A DNA stretch of 64,000 bases from Epiperipatus broadwayi. Lineage: Eukaryota; Onychophora; Udeonychophora; Euonychophora; Peripatidae. Every line of letters starts with the position of its first letter. The stretch's first letter is position 1. Where the stretch lies: contig JAQFVV010000459.1 in NCBI GenBank assembly GCA_028023455.1, positions 1 to 64,000 of the forward strand. Reading direction: 5' to 3'. The notes under the pieces are model-generated. The model had not been told where the DNA came from. It made no database searches and saw only the letters and a program-made list of their open reading frames with translations. The translations under genes were made by a program, and so were the position numbers. This document shows positions 27,012 through 38,228 of the stretch, piece after piece.

Positions 27012-27047
27012 ATATAAAATATATGGTTACTATATATATATATATAT
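26960..27047. repeat. (TA)n-rich tract flanking the LTR element
   Basis: Interrupted TA dinucleotide sequence right up to the LTR start; counterpart of 9200-9287. Confidence 0.9.
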
Positions 27048-29644
27048 TGTAACCTTCCAGGTTGGCACCAGAAAGAAATATGGGGAAGGTCACATTTGTA
27101 CTAATAAGGGATAAAGATAATTAGTTGAGAAAAATGAATTGTGATATAATATAATATTTGGAATTGAATTTTTGGTAAAATTAGGCCTAAACTGTGATGT
27201 GATTTGCTAATTAAAATTGGGATTTAACAAAATTAAAATCTTAAATGGGTAGATTGATTGATGGAATTTTGGGGCTATATGTTTAGTGGTAGATGTTTGT
27301 GTACAATAGAAGATTTACATGTCATCATAGGCAGATGCATATGTGTATTATTAAGTAGAATTTTCTTTTTTATATTTTATTTATAATTTATTGATTATAT
27401 ATTGTCTTAGAATCTTATATTTTAAAAATGATAAAGATTATTTGTAATAGTAAATGACATTTTAAAATTAATAATTAATGTTTAATATTTTTTTAATTAC
27501 TATGTATAGTATATTCAAACATTATATTGTTTAAAATTTTATAAATAATATTTCTGGCAAGCTTCCAAAGTTGTCATGGAAACATAGAGGGCGTGAGGAG
27601 AGAAAGACAGGGTTTACAACTAAAAAGTAATAAAAAAAAAAGATCCGAGGAAGAAGTTAAAAAAAACTTAAATGAATCAAAAAAAACTCTCTAATAGTAT
27701 TATAACAAACATAAAAAAATCACAAGGATTCTAATAATATATTTATGGAAAATTTATATTGTACTACTGGAGTAAATAAAACAATGAAGAGATAGACCCA
27801 AAAGGAAACCAGCTTCAAAGTTCTGCCAAAGTCATGATTTAAGTTCACTACCTTTGGAATACCTGGATGTTACATAAGATAAGTTATTATAATTTATTTT
27901 AAAATATTATTAAAACATGAATAATATTAAAATGGCAACATTTTGTAAAATAGAGCTACCTCAAATTCTTTTCTTAGACGCTAAAATTAAACGCCTGATT
28001 TTTAACTTAAAGAATTTGCTATCAATATTCTATAAAACAAAATTTAAAATGAAAAAAATTATATATCTAATCTGATATCAAGAAGATAATTTTATATTGT
28101 ATAACTTCACTATACGCGTGTCTATAACAAAATAATTTTCAATGCATGCAAATGTAATTATAAGGCTTATCACAGAATTCTAAAAGGAAAAGACTATTGT
28201 CATTCTTAACAAAAATATGCTTTAACAATGGATAGACATTTTTTTTATGTTATAATCTACTGTGTCATTGAAATTAATATATGTGTTTCTTTTAACTTTC
28301 AATTTTGTTTAAAAAAACTTAACCTGTAATGACAAGATACTGATAAATATTTTCATTACTGAATACAGCAGATGTATAATCAATTTTTATTTATTTATTT
28401 ATTTTTTAAAAAAAAAAAAACAACAAATACAATGTAACTTCATATCATTTATAATATGATTATGTATTATTTTATATAATCTAGAAATTATATTATCGGT
28501 GGTTATAGATGTTCGGATATGTGCGTGATGTATATATTATTATTATTATTTTTTTTAATTGTATTTATTATGCTGAATTTCGTTAATGATTTTTATTTTA
28601 AAAAAATAAAGAATAAAAACCTTGTCAGTTATAAATTTGTTATATAGGAAGTAGAGTGAATATAACTTGACGATAGAAATGATCAGGGATGATTAGATTA
28701 TTTAAATGGAGTTTGGGAGATATTATTAACTCTCACGTATATAAGTGTTTTATTATTGTTGTCCCATGCTTGTCTTTAATTTTTGTATAGTTAATGTTAG
28801 ATGGAATATATATTGGTTATAACGGACAAGTGTTATATAAAATTCTATAATATGTATAAAAGATGATTAATTTCTGTCATCATCAAAGTTTTATAAATAA
28901 TCCAATAGAATATAGTTTAGAAATTCATGATATTTATTATATAAACAAACGCACATATTCGAAGATATATGATTAACATATTAAAAGTAGTGAATTTTCA
29001 TTTTACCACAGAAGAAATGTAATTGGTGATAAAGGTGTATCAATAATATTTTTTTTATTTAGGATTTATTTTTGATTTTATTTTTTTTAATAAATATTTT
29101 ATTGAATCAACAGCTTATAGGAATTCCTTGATTATATACGTTCGATTCTTCATTTCCACACACACACACACACACATCTAATTATCATAGCATAGTTATA
29201 GAAGATATAAGTTTGTCAAATAATTCAAGTTTTAGTTAAATTTGTTTAGTGGTAATAAGTCTCAGTATTACAATGCCAGTAATACATTTTACTTTGTTTA
29301 GAATAGATAGTGATATGGATAGAAAAGTACCCGGTCCTAATAATTATCTATTCTATATTAAATATGATACTTGATGATTGTGCAATAGTTTAGTATTGAA
29401 CAGATGCTCTGAACATATTTCAATTAATCTTATAATATTATTGTTTATAGATGTTTTTATCATCCTTGTTGGCTTGATATATAAAGACCATACCCTATAA
29501 CCTCAACTGAGCTAAGCCATAGGGTAATTTCAATATAAAAACTTTTAATTAAGTTTAAATATAATTTATAATTATAAATTTATTCTATTTTGCATAGAAT
29601 TGGTGCCTGGGCAATTATAAATAAGTGAAAAGATGGAGGTTGTA
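27048..29644 (+). repeat. 5' LTR of right LTR element
   Basis: Begins TGTAACCTTCCAGGTTGG and ends GATGGAGGTTGTA. Nearly identical to 33627-36212. No internal ORF; the promoter cannot be placed by eye. Confidence 0.85.
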
Positions 29645-29950
29645 GGGAGGGTTTCAATGGCACCCAATCGTGGGGCTTCATATATTTAGGGTTTCAATGG
29701 TTGCACAATGATTGGTGATCGATTTATTTTTGTTCATATGTGTATTTTGTTCTTTGTTGGAGATTATATTTTGTACATTCTATTATGAATGACACATAAA
29801 GTTGCTACCCAATTGGAGCCTGATATATTTATGGTTAGCTGGTGGCATGCAATGTGGATGGCCTGATAAACATGGGTTAAGTGGTTGTCCAATTGTGGAA
29901 TCTTGATTAATTAAGTCTCATATTCTGTAGAATATTTTTTTGTTGGTTTA
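29645..29950 (+). other. Primer-binding site and leader, right copy
   Basis: TGGCACCCAATCGTGGGGC starts 13 bases after the LTR (29658), a typical tRNA-primer site by form, though somewhat farther from the LTR than usual. Degenerate related blocks follow (GGTTGCACAATGATTGG, TACCCAATTGGAGCCTG, GGTTGTCCAATTGTGG), so the leader looks like an array of decayed primer-site-like units. The left copy has one more unit. Confidence 0.5.
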
Positions 29951-30433
29951 ATTAGTTAAGTGATGACTAGCATGAATGGTTTAATATATACTTGTAGAGT
30001 ATTTATATTTTTGTTGATATATATTGGCATATATCTGAGATCAGAAGTAATCCTGTACTATTAGAATTTACTTTAATCCTGTTTAAAATATACAGCTATT
30101 GTAGAATTGGTTCCAAAATAGAATCAAGTTAGTAGTTTTTCTTATTCAAGGATTTTTGATATCAATCTGGAAGATTAATAGAAATGTTTGATAAAATGAG
30201 TTAGGAATAAATGGAGAATTCACTAAATTTTGAAATAAGCAAATTAGAGTTTGAAATAAGCCAATACCTGAAAGATGTGTAATGGATATATGAATGTTAG
30301 ATGTATAGATTTAAAAAAAAAACATTTTTTCTTTTAGGTGATATAAATAAATACAGCCATGAGACAGCTTAATTTCAATTATAAAGCTATATAAATATTA
30401 CAATTTAAAGTAAATGTTAAAGTTGATGCCAAC

Positions 30434-30434
<1 letters not shown>

Positions 30435-30470
<36 letters not shown>

Positions 30471-30484
30471 CTATATATCTATAT

Positions 30485-30536
<52 letters not shown>
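30435..30536. repeat. (TA)n microsatellite
   Basis: TA tract with a short unique interruption near 30470, inside the LTR element interior. Confidence 0.95.
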
Positions 30537-30538
<2 letters not shown>

Positions 30539-30782
30539 TTTGCTTATCAATTAAATATAGTACTGATGCTAGATAAACATAGAATTATTGATAGTATTAA
30601 ATTATAGTGTTAATATTGTTCATATTTGGAACACTTCTGTTATAGAAAGTCTGTAATTTTGAAGGTTAGATAGCATACTTGATTGTTGGAGTTTTGTTGG
30701 TTGTGTTGCAAATTTTGGTGATGGATGGAGAGTTTTTATTATTGTCTTAGGTATATGGTGTGTTCATGTCACTGGTGACTGA

Positions 30783-30968
30783 TTGTTCTCATTCACTGCT
30801 CCAACCCAAATTATGATATCAGTTGTTAGTTATCATGAAGCAGTTAACAGTAGTCCTGCCATGATTTTGCCTCTAAGACTCCAGAGAGAGCAAGGCATAG
30901 TTCTTTCTAATATATATGTAATATTTGTCTCTAAGACTCCTAAGGATGAGCAAGACAATATTTTATAA
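30783..30968 (+). other. Small conserved ORF in LTR element interior
   Basis: A 61-aa ORF (MFSFTAPTQIMISVVSYHEA...) whose first ~52 residues are the same in the left copy (5439-5245). It has no recognised domain and contains a direct repeat (KTP/LRLQREQG region). It may be retained only because the copies are so similar; coding status is doubtful. Confidence 0.2.
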
Positions 30969-31727
30969 ATAGCCCTAAGACTTGGATGTAAGCAGGGCAT
31001 TGTGATAGTGTTTGTAGTAGAATATTATGGGTTGTGGTAGCTTAGAGTGGTTAAAGTGAGATGATCATCAGAGTGTTCATGGAGCATTGTATGTTTTGAG
31101 AGCAGTGATGGAGTTCTTCTATCCATCTCAAAATTGTGAACTGCTAACAATTTTTTTTTAGCTGTCAGTATCTGTTGGATCTTTAGAATGGATAAATATA
31201 TAACTTGAATATATAGCTCATTCTTAAAAGGCTATTTTTTTATATAATCTTATGCAAAGGTTGGCATTTACCATATTTTAGTAAAAATTGTATATCAGTT
31301 GTCATAATAAATGCATGTCATCATTAATTTGATTTTGGTTATGAATTTTTTTTTCGTGTTATAAATGCTGGTTATAATATTTGGATGCACTCAATACAAC
31401 ATAAAAATAAATGAATATGTTTAAATTATTTTGGTCTTTTATCAGTTGTTTGAATTGGTGTAGTTTGTAATATAACTATAGTGGATCATATAAAATTTAA
31501 TTTACAATTCCAGCTATGTTTAGATTAATTGTATCTAGTTAAAACTTAATGTCTTCTTATCTATGTGTGTGTGGAAAATCGAACATTATATGGGAAAATA
31601 AAATTGTGGAAATTTTATGACATTTTAGGTAGTGGTGGTGAATTTGAATTGTTGGTTTGGTGGAGGTTGGGGCTGGTAAACCTTGTTTTCTTAAATAATA
31701 TTAATAAGTTTTTAAAGAGATTATAAA

Positions 31728-33384
31728 ATGGAAGAGTTTAGTTTATATGATAGTTTGTGTGGGTCTCAAGAGACACCATCTCCAGACATGGCTACATTGT
31801 TCCCTGACCTTGAATCAGAAAATGAAGTTATGGATATATCATATGGAGAGTCTAATAAGATGAGAAATACTATCTCTAAAACCACAGATGATGTGATGCC
31901 GATGTGGGCCAAATCGTTTTTTGCAGAATTAAAAGAAGAACTAAAGTCTGGTCAAGCAAAGTTAGAGTCTAGTTGAGTAGAAGATAAACAAAAGTCAGAA
32001 GAGTTGTTAGTAGAATTGAAGTCAGAATTAAAAGAAGAACTAAAGTCTGGTCAAGCAAAGTTAGAGTATGGACGAGTAGAAGATAGAAAAAAGTCAGAAG
32101 AGATGTTTGTAGAATTGAAGTCAGAACTAAAAGAAATAAAAGTGAATCAAGATAAGTCAGAGGAGAGGATGACAGAAATAAAATTGGAAATGTTAGGAAT
32201 AAAGTCAGAAATGGTAGAAATAAACACTAATATAGTTAGGCAGATGAAAGTTGTGGAGAAGAAAGTAAAAAGTCAGGAATCAGAGATAGCAATAGAAATA
32301 AAATTGAGTCAAAAGAAGTCAGAGGAGAGGATAGTTGAAATAAAGTCAGAAATGTCAGAGATAAGATTAGAAATGAAATTAGAAACAAAGCTAGAAGCAA
32401 GGTTAGAAATATTCAAAATGAAGCTAGAAATGCATGAGAATATTAATGACCAAGTTATGCAGATTAATAAGAATGTTAGTTTAGCCAGTGATGAAATAAA
32501 TGTATACAAAGAACTTAGAGAAATAGTTAATCAGGACTCAAAATTAGAGAAAATTGAAGATATAGACATGCTTAAGGATTTCAAGAAGAATCTTGATAAA
32601 AAGAAAAGAATTAGTAAATCAATGAAGACAGAAATAATTTCCTTAGACAAGAAATACCTAGAATTGTGGGAAATGAATTGCTTAAGGTTACTGATATTAC
32701 AGGTAATAAATTTAATAATAAAAATCAAGACATAATTCCAAAGTGTGTTCTTGATTATTTAGAACATAAGGTGAAGGTGAATGCTTTTAAAAAATATTTT
32801 ATGGAGATACTAAACATGTAATATGTAGTATGAAATGTTTAATAGAAAATGTTAGTCATGCTAGAGAAGTCAGTAAAGTGAAAATAAAATGTAAAATTAA
32901 GAATACAAAGAAGTTTGATTTAAATTTTCTTAGAAAAGTTAGTAATCCAGAAAGAGATTTAGGCAAAGCCAAAGTAAAGCTTAAATGTAAAAATAAGAAG
33001 AAAACCAAAGTAGATTTTCTGAAAGAGATAATTAGTCACAATAAACATTTGAAGAAAATTAAGGTAAAATTCAAAAAGTTAATAAATGAAAAGATAGTTA
33101 ATTTGAATTTTGACAGAAAGATTGTTGATGAAGAAAAAGAAGTTGGAAAGGCTAAGATTAAACTCAAAGAAGTAAAGGAAGAAGTATTCAATATAAATCA
33201 TCTTAAGAAAGTGAAGAAAAAAGTAAGATATATTAAAAAGGTTAGAGTTAAATCTAGTAAAGTGAAAATGAAATCTTGTAGGAAAAAACTTGTTAGAAGA
33301 AAAGAGATCAAGAATATAAACACAAGGTTTAAAGTAACCTATAATGCTCACAGTTTGGTTCCATGTCCTGCAAGACATGATTAA
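31728..33384 (+). pseudogene. Gag-like coiled-coil and lysine-rich protein, right copy (broken)
   Basis: Starts MEEFSLYDSLCGSQ at 31728. One in-frame TGA (31974-31976) interrupts an otherwise open frame to 32735; comparison with the next internal repeat suggests a CGA to TGA change. The N-terminal part is acidic; it is followed by tandem units of about 30 aa (VELKSELKEELKSGQAKLE, RVEDRKKSEE), then a long K/E-rich coiled coil. A one-base loss near 32660 shifts the frame, and a six-A run near 32790 separates the basic C-terminal piece (32830-33384, 184 aa: KVKIKCKIK, KAKVKLKCK, ending CPARHD). No zinc knuckle, protease or polymerase motif. A gag-type role is inferred from its location. Confidence 0.55.
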
Positions 33385-33612
33385 TAAAACATTATACATA
33401 GTGTTCAATATAGAATGTAAGTATTATTTTTTTTTGCTTATATAATGTTGCTAAAGTATAATATAAATATGTGTTTATAAAAGCATTAAATGTTTTTATT
33501 GTTTATGTTTATTCAACAAACATATTTTTTTTTAATTGAGGAATGATCTTAATGTAAAATTTAATGTGTTATTCATATTGATTGTTGTTTATCCAATTCA
33601 TTTTTCTTTCAT

Positions 33613-33624
33613 AAGGGGGGGTGG
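33613..33624 (+). other. Polypurine tract, right LTR element
   Basis: AAGGGGGGGTGG two bases before the 3' LTR start; expected site for plus-strand primer. Confidence 0.7.
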
Positions 33625-33626
33625 AT

Positions 33627-36212
33627 TGTAACCTTCCAGGTTGGCACCAGAAAGAAATATGGGGAAGGTCACATTTGTACTAATAAGGGATAAAGATAAT
33701 TAGTTGAGAAAAATGAATTGTGATATAATATAATATTTGGAAGTGAATTTTTGGTAAAATTAGGCCTAAACTGTGATGTGATTTGCTAATTAAAATTGGG
33801 ATTTAACAAAATTAAAATCTTAAATGGATAAATTGATTGATGGAATTTTGGGGCTATATGTTTAGTGATAGATATTTGTGTACAATAGAAGATTTACATG
33901 TCATCATAGGCAGATGCATATGTGTATTATTAAATAGAATTTTCTTTTTTATATTTTATTTATAATTTATTGATTATATATTGTCTTAGAATCTTATATT
34001 TTAAAAATGATAAAGATTATTTGTAATAGTAAATGACATTTTAAAATTAATAATTAATGTTTAATATTTTTTTTAATTACTATGTATAGTATATTCAAAC
34101 ATTATATTGTTTAAAATTTTATAAATAATATTTCTGGCAAGCTTCCAAAGTTGTCATGGAAACATAGAGGGCGTGAGGAGAGAAAGACAGGGTTTACAAG
34201 TAAAACGTAATAAAAAAAAAGCTCTGAGGAAGAAGTTAAAAAAAACTTAAATGAATCAAAAAAAAAATTTCTAATAGTATTATAACAAACATAAAAAAAT
34301 CACAAGGATTCTAATAATATATTTATGGAAAATTTATATTGTACTACTGGAGTAAATAAAACAATGAAGAGATAGACCCAAAAGGAAACCGGCTTCAAAG
34401 TTCTGCCAAAGTCATGATTTAAGTTCACTACCTTTGGAATACCTGGATGTTACATAAGATAAGTTATTATAATTTATTTTAAAATATTATTAAAACATGA
34501 ATAATATTAAAATGGCAACATTTTGTAAAATAGAGCTACCTCAAATTCTTTTCTTAGATGCTAAAATTAAATGCCTGATTTTTAACTTAAAGAATTTGCT
34601 ATCAATATTCTATAAAACAAAATTTAAAATGAAAAAATTTATATATCTAATCTGATATCAAGAAGATAATTTTATATTGTATAACTTCACTATACGCGTG
34701 TCTATAACAAAATAATTTTCAATGCATGCAAATGTAATTATAAGGCTTATCACAGAATTCTAAAAGGAAAAGACTATTGTCATTCTTAACAAAAATATGC
34801 TTTAACAATGGATAGACATTTTTTTATGTTATAATCTACTGTGTCATTGAAATTAATATATGTGTTTCTTTTAACTTTCAATTTTGTTTAAAAAAAACTT
34901 AACCTGTAATGACAAGATACTGATAAATATTTTCATTACTGAATACAGCAGATGTATAATCAATTTTTATTTTTTTTTATTTTATTTTTTAAAAAAAAAA
35001 CAACAACAAATACAATGTAACTCCATATCATTTATAATATGATTATGTATTATTTTATATAATATAGAAATTATATTATCGGTGGTTATAGATGTTCGGA
35101 TATGTGTGTGATGCTATATATTATTATTATTATTATTTTAATTGTATTTATTATACTGAATTTTATTAATGATTTTTATTTTAAAAAAATAAAGAATAAA
35201 AACCTTGTCAGTTATAAGTTTGTTATATAGAAAGTAGAGTAAATATAACTTGTTGATAGAAATGATCAGGGATGATTAGATTATTTAAATGGAGTTTGGG
35301 AGATATTATTAGCTCTCACGTATATAAGTGTTTTATTATTGTTGTCCTATGCTTGTCTTTAATTTTTGTATAGTTAATGTTAGATGGAATATATATTGGT
35401 TATAACGGACAAGTGTTATATAAAATTCTATAATATGTATAAAAGATGATTAATTTCTGTCATCATCAAAGTTTTATAAATAATCCAATAAAATATAGTT
35501 TAGAAATTCATGATATTTATTATATAAACAAACGCACATATTCGAAGATATATGATTAACATATTAAAAGTAGTGAATTTTCATTTTACCACAGAAGAAA
35601 TGTAATTGGTGATAAAGGTGTATCAATAATATTATTTTATTTAGGATTTATTTTTGATTTTATTTTTTTTTTAATAAATATTTTATTGAATCAACAGTTT
35701 ATAGGAATTCCTTGATTATATACGTTCGATTCTTCATTTCCACACACACACACATCTAATTATCATAGCATAGTTATAGAAGATATAAGTTTGTCAAATA
35801 ATTCAAGTTTTAGTTAAATTTGTTTAGTGGTAATAAGTCTCAGTATTACAATGCCAGTAATACATTTTACTTTGTTTAGAATAGATAGTGATATGGATAG
35901 AAAAATACCCGGTCCTAATAATTATCTATTCTAAATTAAATATGATTGTGCAATAGTTTAGTATTGAACAGATGCTCTGAACATATTTCAATTAATCTTA
36001 TAATATTATTGTTTATAGATGTTTTTATCATCCTTGTTGGCTTGATATATAAAGACCATACCCTATAACCTCAACTGAGCTAAGCCATAGGGTAATTTCA
36101 ATGTAAAAAATTTTAATTAAGTTTAAATATAATTTATAATTATAAATTTATTCTATTTTGCATAGAATTGGTGCCTGGGCAATTATAAATAAGTGAAAAG
36201 ATGGAGGTTGTA
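33627..36212 (+). repeat. 3' LTR of right LTR element
   Basis: 2.59 kb, starts TGTAACC and ends GGTTGTA, followed by TATAAATATACACATAG which mirrors bases 1-32. Confidence 0.85.
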
Positions 36213-36278
36213 TATAAATATACACATAGAGTTGAATATTACATATATTTTGGAAAAAGTACAGAAATTAAACTTGAT

Positions 36279-36284
<6 letters not shown>

Positions 36285-36343
<59 letters not shown>
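36285..36343. repeat. (TA)n microsatellite
   Basis: TA tract just outside the palindrome. ORFs across it read as Ile-Tyr repeats and are not genes. Confidence 0.95.
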
Positions 36344-36348
<5 letters not shown>

Positions 36349-38228
36349 TGTGAGAGTATGCAAAAGTATCACATAAGTATATATGATTAGTATATACTTT
36401 ATTATTTTTATAGTCATTTTAATAAAATTAAAACAAGCAGAAATAATTATTTTCATTCATTCATATAATACCATTGTTTAAAGTAATAATATTCATTGAC
36501 TAAAACGTCAATGTAGAGATATAACCTTTAAAGTCAAGTCGCAACCTAGCAATTAATATAAAGAAAATGGAATTAAAAATTCAATTATTCATTATTAAAT
36601 ATAATTAATAATTATAGAGTGTAAATATCGTGAAAAACAAATGATACACGCTACTGGAAGTTGATTCTGCTATAAATACTGAATCAAAATTTTTATTAAA
36701 ATCTTCTATCTTTTTCAATGTACTAGCTACTTCGTACAATAATTTTTACAGTGTTCGAATATAGAATACTTATAAAAGATAGATCAACAAATTGAACAAT
36801 TTGCTTATTGAAGAAAAGTTTTATTAGACAATAAACGATAATGTTACCCAAATAGAAGAGTAAATAAATTACTCTCTATTAATATTATTCATAGTTTCTA
36901 AACAAAATTATATTTTCTTTTATTAATTAAAAAGCTTATAAAATTGTTCTAAATTGGAATTCTGGAACAGATAACCTTTTTCTGAAGACATCTACATATT
37001 CAAATCAAGATTAATTTAAGAAGATTATATCTATTAAGAAATGTCTTGCGAATAAATTTCACTAGTCATAGAATATATAATGCTATTGTTTTAACTGAAG
37101 ATAAATGTAATTGCTTACTCCTACTGAAATACCTAAAAGTTTAATTTTAATTCTCCTTCACTAGAGAAAAGTTAATGAGATCTAATTTAATTCAAAGAAG
37201 ATGAATAGGCATTCATTGAAAAGAGTAAGGAAATAAATTAAAATTTAATCATAAAGTGATAATTATGCATTATTGTCATATCATTTGGTATGTTTACTTA
37301 GTGGATATAATAACAGTATCATGAAAATAATTAAGCTTATGCCCCTACTTACTTGAATACACTAAATCATAAGTAACTTATGTACATTTATATTTATGTA
37401 AAATATATTTTTCTGATTTTTATTTAAACCTAGTTAATTATTTTAGTATAACTCCTTTTATATAAATGGTAAAATTATGAAGACAATAAATTTAAACATA
37501 CTTTATCTAGTATTAAACATTGATATCCATGGTTAATCTTTGCATCTGAAGTTGATTCCACTATCCTTAACTATGGACCCTGTGGTAGTCTGAAAAATGC
37601 AACGATTGCAATAAATACATCAATATAAGCAAAGTTTAAGACTTTTATTTTTGTTTAAGCTATTTAAGCTCACATCTATATTAGCTTTTCACCCTAGTCT
37701 AAAGTGAATATCAGGTTTATTAACTTAAACACATATATTTTTTACTTGTTTTTTTGGAATTGACAAGTACATATGTTTTTAAAAAAAAACTGGATTTGGA
37801 GAATTGATGTAAAGAATTAAATTGAGAAGTTGGATTAAATATACTAGGAATGAAACATGTTAAACTACAACTGCATACACATTCTATATATGGTTGTGAA
37901 TTTCTCTTTAAAACAGCTGATTATTTAATTTAGATTAGCTGGTTGGAAGTCTCACAAATGCTAATCATAATAATATCTACAATCTCTCATTTTAACTAAA
38001 ATTTTCTGGTTATGATTTTTAGCTAAATAAAGAAATCATTTATTTTAAAAAAATAAATTTTATTTAAAAATTTTAATGTAATTGAATGTTAAAATATATA
38101 AATAAAGTTCTACTCTTTAAAAGTTTTGTTTTTCACTTAAAAAACCTAATAAATAACTTCCTTAACTATTACTCTTCCTTATAAATTAAGGATGTTGACT
38201 TCTCAGCCCAAAAAAGAGGAATATAATA
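36344..38228. other. AT-rich sequence without recognised gene
   Basis: About 1.9 kb with many stops on all frames; no gene, RNA or repeat was recognised. Confidence 0.6.

Larger units (their letters stand above)
27048..36212 (+). mobile_element. Non-autonomous long-LTR retroelement (right copy)
   Basis: Same element as 33-9199, here on the plus strand: 5' LTR 27048-29644, primer site at 29658, (TA)n, gag-like gene 31728-33384, polypurine tract 33613-33624, 3' LTR 33627-36212. The interior is about 3.98 kb and lacks recognisable pol domains. LTR-to-LTR identity is very high by eye. Since both arms carry the element at the same place with the same outer flank, the insertion should predate the inverted duplication. 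Confidence 0.82.
18146..36245. repeat. Right arm of ~36 kb palindrome
   Basis: Inverted partner of 1-18119. The innermost 21 bases of each arm (18099-18119 and 18146-18166) are perfectly complementary and separated by 26 bases, so the inversion point lies inside the RTE-like LINE. Coding remnants are less damaged in this arm than in the left one, and it lacks the adapter-like and poly-G/poly-A blocks. Similarity is lost just after 36245, where the window start prevents further comparison. Confidence 0.93.

Noticed and set aside
30783-30968. Conserved 61-aa ORF as a real gene
   Set aside because: Similarity between the two arms is explained by the near identity of the whole element; no domain or selection evidence.
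36193-36456. Ile-Tyr repeat ORFs on both strands
   Set aside because: Translation of a (TA)n tract.
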